Shown here in pieces: positions 58,201-64,000 of a stretch of DNA of 64,000 nucleotides. The notes beneath the pieces are model-generated. The model searched no databases. It was not told where the DNA came from and was given only the letters and a program-made list of their open reading frames with translations. Source of the stretch: Candidatus Thiocaldithrix dubininis (GTDB taxonomy: Bacteria; Pseudomonadota; Gammaproteobacteria; Thiotrichales; Thiotrichaceae); NCBI GenBank assembly GCA_029972135.1, contig CP124755.1:1116001-1180000 (forward strand), given 5' to 3'. The first letter of the stretch is position 1; every line of letters starts with the position of its first letter. The translations under genes were made by a program, and so were the position numbers.

Positions 58201-59334
58201 GCCAATCATGGTGCGCTTGTGCACTTTATCACTATGTTTATAGAAGTTTTCTAACATGGCTTTGCTTGCAGCAGAACTGTTAGTCGCTACAGGTAAAGGG
58301 GTGTTATTTTCTCTTCTTAGGGTCAATCTTGCGCGGGCTTTATTTAGAATGTAGGTATTACCGTAAAGATCAGTACCTAGTTGGTCAATGGCATAACCAT
58401 TCCACGTACTTGGTAACATGCTAGCTTGAGTTTTTGCTGAGAATATAGCATTCGGATAAGCAAATAGAGGAGATAAGGGATTAAGTTTGGTGAGAGTTTG
58501 ATTATTAACTAATAATGATCCAGAGGGATGCCAAGCCAATGTAGTGGGCTTATTTATATTATTGAAAATATTAGTCGCTACATAAGGTTTTGAAGGTGTA
58601 TTGAATGGACCTGTAAATTGCAAGACTCGATTATTGTTAGTATCTGCAATATATAAAGTTTCGCCTACCATCAAAACATCACTGGGATTGGATAAACCAC
58701 CATTGTTGCCTGCATAAATAGAGTCAACCGCAGCTTGTCCCGTTGCCAGCGGTCTATTAAAAATCAAAATGCGGTTGTTACCCGAATCCGCAACAAATAA
58801 TCGACCCTTGGCATCTGTGGTTAAACCTTTAGGATTATTAAACTGGTGAAAGCCATTGCCTGTAACATTCGGTGTACCTAATAAGCCTTCTTCGCCTGCA
58901 ATATTCCACAAAGCCCCGATAGATTGCTTTAAACTGACGGTATGATTAGCATGGCTGGAAATTAAACTTTCCACTGATGAAGTTGATCCCATCGCAGTCT
59001 GTTCAGCCGTATGGTCGATAAGGCGTTTATTAGCGGTATCCGTATAATGGTACGAACCCATCTCAACAGAACCTGCTAAACAATCTTCAAAAGTAGGAAA
59101 ATTGTAAGTCATCCAGTTTGTGATTTGAGCCCGTTCAATATACAACCGTTGGGCGGGTGAGGTTTTTGAATAGGTATTTAAGAATAATTTGGGTTGAATA
59201 AATGGATTTAGGTAAGCACAGGTTTCATCACTATTACCTAATTCTGTATAAGTGGGCGTTGCCCAACTTCTCGGAGTACTACTGAGTATTCCTAATAATG
59301 TTATGAATATCAGTATGAGTTTATATGTTTTCAT
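55207..59334 (-). CDS. Giant secreted GH26-type protein with NHL and three PKD domains
   Basis: 1375 residues. Signal peptide about 1-25. Cys-containing N-terminal part, then NHL/beta-propeller-type repeats (about 160-340: GLTTDAKGRLFVADSGNNRI, DTNNNRVLQF). A GH26 (mannanase-type) domain follows at about 360-695, with acid/base Glu501 in FKPLHEQNAEWFWWG and nucleophile Glu611 in LAEFGQ. Three tandem PKD-like domains (about 699-792, 797-889, 896-988). The last 380 residues are an unrecognised beta-rich domain. It probably degrades beta-mannan or a related glycan outside the cell; linkage is inference. It is divergent from a PfkB kinase gene. Confidence 0.88.
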   Translation of the reverse strand: MKTYKLILIFITLLGILSSTPRSWATPTYTELGNSDETCAYLNPFIQPKLFLNTYSKTSPAQRLYIERAQITNWMTYNFPTFEDCLAGSVEMGSYHYTDTANKRLIDHTAEQTAMGSTSSVESLISSHANHTVSLKQSIGALWNIAGEEGLLGTPNVTGNGFHQFNNPKGLTTDAKGRLFVADSGNNRILIFNRPLATGQAAVDSIYAGNNGGLSNPSDVLMVGETLYIADTNNNRVLQFTGPFNTPSKPYVATNIFNNINKPTTLAWHPSGSLLVNNQTLTKLNPLSPLFAYPNAIFSAKTQASMLPSTWNGYAIDQLGTDLYGNTYILNKARARLTLRRENNTPLPVATNSSAASKAMLENFYKHSDKVHKRTMIGQHLLSWSTNWDAAMSKLRARGLPLPKIVGGDATELSWNNAALEGLVNYGKAGHIIVLTWHPSNPTNPSYGTHFHNLTTTQFKQMLDDSTTIGQNWQAEIDKIAPVLQRFQQNNIPVVFKPLHEQNAEWFWWGHNQVAGKALADRQLAFRNVWKDLVKNLTQDKGLDNLLFLFAASTVTYDKTVATTTYYPGSDLVDIVGIDVYQEQLNLGGSRIGKQHYVELIKTGKPFGLAEFGQDQDQNGSTGSTGAQWDAKTLIYKIASEYPRTAFAIAWYTNEDDPQYPSKFKNGEWRPERFALPDVSNTQALLIDPLIETYVGNSNAPPVALPGNNQTVLVNTTVTLDGSQSSDPDGNIISYRWKQLSGSPIVNLINANTSNANFSAPNVTTNTNFTFELSVTDNAGASHKANTTVTVKPLNQAPIANAGSNQTIVTPKTGVILNGAASRDPDGSLVKYVWKQTAGSPKVTLSNANKANAIFNAPQVIANSMLTFQLTVTDNKGATHSATTKVTLTPSNTNKPPVAIPNISQTLGTPTTVVLDGSASQDSDGSISSYQWQQTAGSPSVTLSKANTAQATFTSAQVATKTTLTFQLTVTDNQGVSHSANTTVTLAPPANLANVTTAPTTTVKLESGLVEGKLVDRYTWRDSAGKPRSASLVRYDTTGKNGGYAIQFTYQTYDSNTQQWKTVTIRPPNASAGDAGFGYFVSHELYREFTNNTSGSIAAKHSQDDSPLGRGIAGQSWTKQLNNTQAIHTITQRYPKWGTTSGVANPYTKISPTTGHTLYQIPITINWTFINGKDFPLWSVQYDFSAVPVNAVYADLRGPYGLMNFDMASNPITGIEWADKYKFIAQPKNGSITNQSTWTWNTLNTGARYNLLIANDYEMGIVENKPYKQSTLGSGWSDGRGSTSVSKACSETWIMPCDWEWSYQSIQYGLTNKPTANTKLAWGSAAFIGSNTNESWINNNEAEAFKGYPVVDFSAWITFDKTGGRKTRELAASIQ
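56371..57240 (-). repeat. Three tandem PKD-like repeat units inside the GH26 gene
   Basis: Three units of about 95 codons, each reading NQ/SQT...LDG(S/A)xSxDxDG...YxWxQxxGSP...VTDNxGxxHxA. The units resemble one another closely enough to have arisen by internal duplication. Unit boundaries are approximate. Confidence 0.7.
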
Positions 59335-59452
59335 AACACTGATCTCCTAATTTAAATACCAATTTAATGCCATAATTCGGTTTTTGTCAACTTTGGGAGA
59401 GTCTCTTATTAAATTGATTTAAATAATATTTTTGTGACCTAGAGGATATGTT

Positions 59453-60379
59453 ATGTCGATTACTGTGTTGGGGAGTTACATTCATGCTCATTGCCTTGGG
59501 GTGCATGGATTACCTCAATCGGGTGAATCAATGATGGCCGACTGCTTATGGTCTAATTTTGGCGGTAAAGGTTTAAATTTAGCCTTAGGTTTGAATCAGT
59601 TAGGTGTAGACGTTTATACGCTGTTAGCCGTGGGGGTGGATGCAGAGGCACAGGGGTTGCAGGCTTATTTAAAAACGGTGGGACTGAACACCGATGGGCT
59701 GACTATTGTCGATGATCGGTCTGGTTTTGGTGTAGGTTTGGTAAGTACTCATGGCGAGAATATGATTGTGATTTATCCGGGTGCGAATCATTTATTAAAT
59801 GCGCAACATATTCACCAAGCCATCGCCCGTATTCAAGCATCACAGTTAGTTTGTGCACAGTTTGAGTTGTTGGATGAACCGATTATGGCAGCCTTTACGC
59901 TAGCTAAACAGGCGGGGGTTAAAACCCTGTTAAATCCTTCGCCGTGGCGTGCAATCCCCTCGGAGCTATTGGGATTAACCGATATTTTAGTGTTGAATTA
60001 CACGGAGGCAGTTGCATTTTTTAATTTAGATATTAAACAAATAATTGATTGGCAAGCCGTTTTGACACAATATATTGGGCAGGGTGAATTAGTAATAGTG
60101 ACCTTGGGTGAACAAGGTTGTGTGGCATATCATGCGCAGTATGGTTATTGCGCACAAGCGGCTTGGACAATTCAACAAGTGGATGCCACAGGCGCGGGGG
60201 ATGCGTTTACGGTGGGGTTAATGTATGCCTTAATGCACAATCAAACCTTGGCAGAAACCTTAAGCTGGGCGAATGCTTGTGGCGCAATCGTTGCGAGTCA
60301 ACGAGGGGTTGCCGAGGTATTACCCGATGTGGCTACCCTTGAGGCTTTTGTTAACTCTGTTCGTTCAAACGTAAAGTAA
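59453..60379 (+). CDS. PfkB/ribokinase-family carbohydrate kinase
   Basis: 308 residues. N-terminal NFGGKGLNLALGLNQLG and C-terminal DATGAGDAFTVGLMYAL (catalytic-type Asp250 in GAGD) are the two family signatures. Resembles ribokinase most, but the sugar cannot be named. GAGG lies 6-7 nt before the ATG. Its 3' end overlaps the convergent GntR gene by 29 bp, and it is divergent from the GH26 gene, so a sugar-use context is plausible but not shown. Confidence 0.88.
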   Translation: MSITVLGSYIHAHCLGVHGLPQSGESMMADCLWSNFGGKGLNLALGLNQLGVDVYTLLAVGVDAEAQGLQAYLKTVGLNTDGLTIVDDRSGFGVGLVSTHGENMIVIYPGANHLLNAQHIHQAIARIQASQLVCAQFELLDEPIMAAFTLAKQAGVKTLLNPSPWRAIPSELLGLTDILVLNYTEAVAFFNLDIKQIIDWQAVLTQYIGQGELVIVTLGEQGCVAYHAQYGYCAQAAWTIQQVDATGAGDAFTVGLMYALMHNQTLAETLSWANACGAIVASQRGVAEVLPDVATLEAFVNSVRSNVK

Positions 60380-61172
60380 TACGATAGGTATATGCGTCGC
60401 CACGGAAAGTGCCTTCCACGTACTCAACCATTAAACCAGTGCTGGTATACGTTTTGCGTTTAAGCAATAAACAGGGAATCGGTTCGTTGAAACCAAAAGC
60501 CAGAATTTCTTCCGTATTACTCATGGCCGCTTCAATGGTTTGATCGGCGTGACTCAAACTGAGACCGCACTGATTTTGAATAAACTCATAAGCCGAACCT
60601 TGTATATTCCAGTTGGCTAATTCAGGCGCAAGGGTTAAATCATACCAAGCCACTTCGCGTGTCATAGGGTTATCATCGCCTAAGCGTAAGCGTACGAGTT
60701 TCAAAAATTTAGCCGTAGATGGGCGGTTAAAAACCGAAGCAATGGTACGATCTGAAAGAATACGATGCTCTAATACGCGTGTGGAAGGTACAACTCCAAT
60801 TTCTTGCATTTCTTCGGTAAAACCTTTGAGTTTACCAATTTCTGGTGTAATTCGTGGCGGCGCTTTAACCATGACCCCCGCCCGCCCGTGAGTGCTAATG
60901 TAATCTTGCCCCCTTAATTCGTCATAACAACGACGAATGGTAGTGCGACTTAATTTTAATGCTTCTGCCAAGGTACGTTCAGACGGCAAACTGTCACCGT
61001 TATTCAATTCACCCGTTTGAATCATTTGTATAATTTGTTTTTGTAATTGTCGATAAACAGGTTCAGAAATGCCCATATCAGGGGTCAGACGCTCGATAAA
61101 AGCCGCGCTATCATTGACCGCTGTTGGTAATACATTAAGTTCTTTATTGCTAAACAGGGATGTTTTTGCCAT
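60351..61172 (-). CDS. GntR-family regulator with UTRA domain
   Basis: 273 residues. Winged helix at about 36-105 (VYRQLQKQIIQMIQTGELNNGDSLPSERTLAEALKLSRTTIRRCYDEL), then a UTRA effector domain (about 115-270) of the HutC/NagR type that binds a small molecule. AGG lies about 8 nt upstream of the ATG. Its ligand is unknown; the neighbouring PfkB kinase suggests a sugar or sugar phosphate, which is inference. Confidence 0.88.
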   Translation of the reverse strand: MAKTSLFSNKELNVLPTAVNDSAAFIERLTPDMGISEPVYRQLQKQIIQMIQTGELNNGDSLPSERTLAEALKLSRTTIRRCYDELRGQDYISTHGRAGVMVKAPPRITPEIGKLKGFTEEMQEIGVVPSTRVLEHRILSDRTIASVFNRPSTAKFLKLVRLRLGDDNPMTREVAWYDLTLAPELANWNIQGSAYEFIQNQCGLSLSHADQTIEAAMSNTEEILAFGFNEPIPCLLLKRKTYTSTGLMVEYVEGTFRGDAYTYRITLRLNEQS

Positions 61173-61317
61173 TTGCTAGACCTACCTTTGCTGGATATGA
61201 ACCGGCTGGCAATTAAGCGCCGCTAGTACTGACTATTCTTGGATAAATTAGGTGTATTTCAAAGCCTCTAGCGCCTATCTTATCATTAAACTTTAGATAA
61301 GCGGGTCATTATCAGCA

Positions 61318-61746
61318 ATGCAGGCATTAGTTATTGTGGCACATGGCAGTCGGCGCGAGGCTTCTAACCAAGAAATTCGCGCCTTAGCCCAGCAAGTACA
61401 ACAATTAGGACAACATCCCTACGCTTGGGTGAGTTGTGCGTTTTTAGAATTAGCGGAGCCTTCCATACCCGATGGCATTCAGCAGGCGATTGAACAAGGC
61501 GCAAGCAACATTACCATTATGCCCTTTTTTCTGTCAGCAGGGCGGCATACGGTGGAGGATGTACCCGCTTTAGTGCGCGCTAAACAAGCCGAATACCCAC
61601 AAATTCCCATGCGTTTAGCACCTTATTTGGGAGTATCGCCTTTAATGCCTATGCTGATTGCCAATGCCGCTCAAGCGGCTTGTCAGCAATGTGGCGAAAC
61701 CTGCCGCTATCCTGACTGTTTACACCCTGAAACCATTACAGAATAA
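61318..61746 (+). CDS. cbiX: Sirohydrochlorin chelatase, CbiX type, with Cys-rich tail
   Basis: 142 residues, the short single-domain form. AHGSRREASNQEI with His9, and MPFFLSAGRHTVEDVP with His77, are the metal-binding motifs. The C-terminal tail has four cysteines (122, 125, 129, 134) in C-x2-C-x3-C-x4-C, apt for an iron-sulphur or zinc site; this is seen, its function is inference. It inserts cobalt or another metal into sirohydrochlorin. Followed by fpr with 31 bp between. Confidence 0.85.
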   Translation: MQALVIVAHGSRREASNQEIRALAQQVQQLGQHPYAWVSCAFLELAEPSIPDGIQQAIEQGASNITIMPFFLSAGRHTVEDVPALVRAKQAEYPQIPMRLAPYLGVSPLMPMLIANAAQAACQQCGETCRYPDCLHPETITE

Positions 61747-61777
61747 CAAACAATCTATCAAACGGAGTGACTCGCAA

Positions 61778-62554
61778 ATGAGTTTGTATATGACGGAAAC
61801 CGTGACACAAGTGCATCATTGGAATGATACCTTGTTCTCGTTTCGTACGACCCGCGATCAAGGCTTTCGCTTTCTAAACGGGCAATTTGTCATGATTGGT
61901 TTAGAAGTGGATGGCAAGCCTTTAATGCGGGCTTATAGTATTGCCAGCGCCAATTATGAGGATTATCTGGAATTTTTCAGTATTAAAGTGCAAGAGGGGC
62001 AATTGACCTCACGTTTACAGCATTTAAACGTGGGTGATAAAGTTATTTTAAGCAAAAAGCCGACCGGCACCTTAGTCTTACGCGATTTAAAACCAGGTAA
62101 GCGCTTGTTCTTATTTGCCACGGGGACGGGTTTAGCCCCGTTTATGAGTTTGGTACACGATCCCGAAATGTATGAAAGCTTTGATAAAATTATTTTAATG
62201 CATGGCGTGCGCTGGCAAAACGAATTGGCATATCAAAACTATTTAGCCACGCAGTTGCCAGAAAATGAATTTTTGGGTGAGTATGTCCGCGAAAAGTTGA
62301 TTTATTATCCAGCGGTTACGCGAGAACCCTTTGTGCATCGTGGGCGTTTAACCAATTTGATCCGTTCGGGGGAGTTATTTGAGCATATTCAGCAGCCAGC
62401 TTTAAACCCTGCCACCGACCGCGCCATGATCTGTGGTAGTCCGGCAATGTTGAACGATACGTCGGGTATGTTGGATGAATACGGCTTTAAAATTTCGCCG
62501 CGTCAAGGTGAAATGGGCGATTATGTAATTGAGCGGGCATTCGTTGAGAAATAA
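61778..62554 (+). CDS. fpr: Ferredoxin-NADP reductase
   Basis: 258 residues from the ATG at 61778 (GGAG 10 nt upstream; an earlier frame lies inside cbiX). FAD-binding RAYSIASA and GQFVMIGL, NADP-binding GTGLAPFMSLV, and the C-terminal CGSPAMLNDTSGMLDE motif match bacterial Fpr. The product ends VIERAFVEK, the usual bacterial C-terminus. It exchanges electrons between NADPH and ferredoxin or flavodoxin. Confidence 0.95.
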   Translation: MSLYMTETVTQVHHWNDTLFSFRTTRDQGFRFLNGQFVMIGLEVDGKPLMRAYSIASANYEDYLEFFSIKVQEGQLTSRLQHLNVGDKVILSKKPTGTLVLRDLKPGKRLFLFATGTGLAPFMSLVHDPEMYESFDKIILMHGVRWQNELAYQNYLATQLPENEFLGEYVREKLIYYPAVTREPFVHRGRLTNLIRSGELFEHIQQPALNPATDRAMICGSPAMLNDTSGMLDEYGFKISPRQGEMGDYVIERAFVEK

Positions 62555-62586
62555 ATGTGAGTGGGGTGGATGTATTAAGAAAGGTG

Positions 62587-62772
62587 GGACACATCCCAAA
62601 GAGTCGTGGGAGACTTCGACCTTGAACCAATGGTTCAAGTGGGTGCTGTGAGTGTTTATCAGGCTTACCGTCAGGCGGTCATGCACACCAAACCACTACG
62701 ACAACTCCCGGGGTAAAAAATTAGGCTCAAGGATAATACCCATCCCCTCACGAGTTCCCCAGTAATGTGTCC
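62587..62772 (-). ncRNA. ssrS: 6S RNA
   Basis: On the minus strand, about 186 nt (E. coli 184). The ends pair: GGACACAT at the 5' end with ATGTGTCC at the 3' end. Internal blocks match gammaproteobacterial 6S: ATCCTTGAGCCTAAT in the 5' half, GCATGACCGCCTGACGGTAAGCCTGATAA in the middle, and CTTGAACCATTGGTTCAAG near the 3' end. It lies directly downstream of zapA on the same strand, the conserved zapA-ssrS order. 6S RNA binds sigma-70 RNA polymerase as a promoter mimic. Ends are estimated. Confidence 0.92.
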
Positions 62773-62823
62773 TTAGTTGTCATACTAGTACAATTTGCCT
62801 TGGCTTGGAAGCGTTGACTTTTT

Positions 62824-63129
62824 TTATAAATTATGTTGCTGCAATACTAAATCTAAACGGCTTTGCAATTTTTGCATTTCAAGGCGTAATTCGCTTTCTG
62901 CTTGCGCACTAGGAGTGGAATTGAGGTGCAATAATAATTCATAGGCGAGGTTTAAAGCGACGATAACCGCGATGCGATCCGTGCCTAACACTTTGCCGGA
63001 TTCCCGCACTTTGCGCATTTCTTTATCAACCCGTTTAGCGGATAACATTAAGCCCTCGCGCTCTTGAGGAGGACAGGCGATTTTATAATCCTTATCGAGG
63101 ATGCGCACAGTGATAGCGGTAGTTTCCAT
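62824..63129 (-). CDS. zapA: Cell division protein ZapA
   Basis: 101 residues from the ATG at 63129 (METTAITVRILDKDYKIACPP); a longer frame upstream overlaps the TIGR02449-like gene. The segment AVIVALNLAYELLLHLN is the ZapA helix, and a C-terminal coiled coil follows. It cross-links FtsZ filaments. It lies 7 bp downstream of the TIGR02449-like gene and is followed by 6S RNA. Confidence 0.92.
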   Translation of the reverse strand: METTAITVRILDKDYKIACPPQEREGLMLSAKRVDKEMRKVRESGKVLGTDRIAVIVALNLAYELLLHLNSTPSAQAESELRLEMQKLQSRLDLVLQQHNL

Positions 63130-63136
63130 GCAAAAA

Positions 63137-63370
63137 TTAGGTCTCTTGTACCGATTGTTTAAGACGATCAATAATCGCTTGTAATTGTAAGCTGGCATTG
63201 GTGTTACATTGCCGCAAACGCGTACATTCTTCTATTAAGACTTTCTCGCGTTGTTTTAATTCCCTGTTTTCTCTGTTAAGCCGGTCGACTAATTTTAAAA
63301 GTTGATTGACGCTTTGTTCAATCGAATAAAACTGGGCGGGTAACGATATGTCTGGAGCTGGTGCGTTCAT
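63137..63370 (-). CDS. TIGR02449-like (ZapB-like) coiled-coil protein
   Basis: 77 residues from the ATG at 63370. Nearly all coiled coil (VNQLLKLVDRLNRENRELKQ, continuing KVLIEECTRLRQCN). Position directly upstream of zapA matches the TIGR02449 family. A role in division through ZapA is inference. Ribosome site is weak. Confidence 0.8.
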   Translation of the reverse strand: MNAPAPDISLPAQFYSIEQSVNQLLKLVDRLNRENRELKQREKVLIEECTRLRQCNTNASLQLQAIIDRLKQSVQET

Positions 63371-63444
63371 GCGATAATGGTAGTTAAGACTGCGAATGCA
63401 GGTCAATGTCTGCATGATAACGGTTTATCACGGAGAACCCAAAC

Positions 63445-63999
63445 TTGAACGATGTATTGCCTAATTATTTTTCTATAAATAATGCATTAGAACGCGCTGA
63501 GAGTGATTATTCAGCAGCGGAAGCACACGGTATTGCCTGCGGTATGTTAGCCATTAAACAAACCACAGAACCCGCTCAATGGTTAAAACAAGTCGTGCAA
63601 GGCGATGTTAATAATTTGTATATGCAAGAAGCCAACGCGGAATTAAGCAAATTATTTACCGTTACGCGCCAGCAAATGAACGGGGCAGATTTGGACTTTG
63701 AATTGCTTATGCCAGACGATGCCGCGTTGCCAGAACGGGTGGATGCAATGCAAGAATGGTGTCAAGGTTTTGGCTTAGGTTTAGCGGTGGCTGGTGTAAA
63801 AGATATGAAAAAATTGCCTACGGATTCCCGTGAATGGGCAGAAGATGTAGTGCGTATTGGCAGTGCGAATGATTTAGATTTAGATGATGCGGAAGAATCA
63901 GAGGACGCACTAGCCGAAATTATCGAATATTTGCGCGTGGGCGTGTTGATGATGAACGAAGAAATGCAGCCCATGCAAACACCTACCCAGATTCATTAA
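63445..63999 (+). CDS. ygfB: UPF0149 family protein (YgfB type)
   Basis: 184 residues, complete within the window (TAA 63997-63999), starting at TTG 63445 with GGAG about 9 nt upstream; no ATG in frame is nearer. The motif EWCQGFGLGLAVAG (about 106-119) and the N-terminal AAEAHGIACGMLA are typical of the YecA/YgfB family. Function unclear. It is divergent from the zapA gene, as ygfB is in E. coli. Confidence 0.9.
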   Translation: MNDVLPNYFSINNALERAESDYSAAEAHGIACGMLAIKQTTEPAQWLKQVVQGDVNNLYMQEANAELSKLFTVTRQQMNGADLDFELLMPDDAALPERVDAMQEWCQGFGLGLAVAGVKDMKKLPTDSREWAEDVVRIGSANDLDLDDAEESEDALAEIIEYLRVGVLMMNEEMQPMQTPTQIH

Positions 64000-64000
64000 T

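Noticed and set aside
62402..62686. 94-codon minus-strand frame across the fpr end and the 6S gene
   Set aside because: It overlaps two strongly supported features and has no protein-family character.
62587..62772. 6S RNA on the plus strand
   Set aside because: The palindromic block fits either strand, but CCTTGAGCC and GCATG...AAGCCT appear in 5'-to-3' order only on the minus strand, and zapA lies upstream on that strand.

Overview
The window looks like chromosomal DNA of a gammaproteobacterium of moderate G+C content. The evidence is gene order shared with that class: rsxABCDGE-nth, lptD-surA-pdxA, zapA followed by 6S RNA with a divergent ygfB-type gene, and an alaC-hom-thrC run. The mix of Rnf complex, DUF1841, a sigma factor/DUF3619/DUF3106 set and STAND/caspase genes resembles the Thiotrichales (Thiothrix-like bacteria). 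That placement is inference from gene content and was not tested. I saw no tRNA, rRNA, CRISPR array, prophage or intact insertion sequence.

Layout. 1-3.7 kb: a minus-strand stress-type cluster of a zinc-ribbon protein (cut by the window start), an SPFH protein with a C-terminal GYF_2-like domain, TelA, XpaC-like and a 34-residue membrane peptide at its head. 3.7-4.25 kb: a non-coding stretch with a strong minus-strand terminator. 4.25-6.3 kb: an M23 peptidase and a class I aminotransferase. 6.5-12.3 kb: the most striking part, four tightly packed genes encoding a TIR-nSTAND-membrane-TPR receptor-like protein, an unknown Cys-rich protein, a GH19-like lysozyme/chitinase without signal peptide, and a caspase-TIR fusion. 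12.3-16.3 kb: a YpfJ-type metallopeptidase, a sigma-70 family gene with three partner genes, and rpoS. 16.4-20.2 kb: small accessory genes, a gene remnant and an HNH nuclease. 20.4-25.3 kb: alaC-hom-thrC and suhB. 25.5-32.6 kb: small envelope proteins, nth and the full Rnf operon. 32.7-41 kb: pdxA, surA, lptD and divergent dnaE. 41-46 kb: a degenerate CPBP-like protein, a tautomerase, a secreted Cys-motif protein and McrBC. 46-55 kb: a UbiH-family hydroxylase with an overlapping 2OG oxygenase, nfi, an acyltransferase, nhaA, a LysR regulator, an HPP protein, a secreted hydrolase, and the run arsC-wrbA-DUF2069-ispF-phhB. 55-59 kb: a giant secreted GH26 protein with NHL and PKD repeats. 59-64 kb: a PfkB kinase, a GntR/UTRA regulator, cbiX, fpr, 6S RNA, zapA, a TIGR02449-like gene and a UPF0149 gene.

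How the genes work together. Core operons cover alanine/threonine synthesis, Rnf electron transport, outer-membrane assembly and cell division. Defence-type functions are McrBC and, by inference, the TIR/STAND/caspase/GH19 locus, which has the parts expected of an abortive-infection or programmed-death module: a sensor-like STAND-TPR protein, two possible NAD-cleaving TIR domains, a caspase-type protease and a possible cell-wall lytic enzyme. I do not know of a described system with exactly this four-gene composition.
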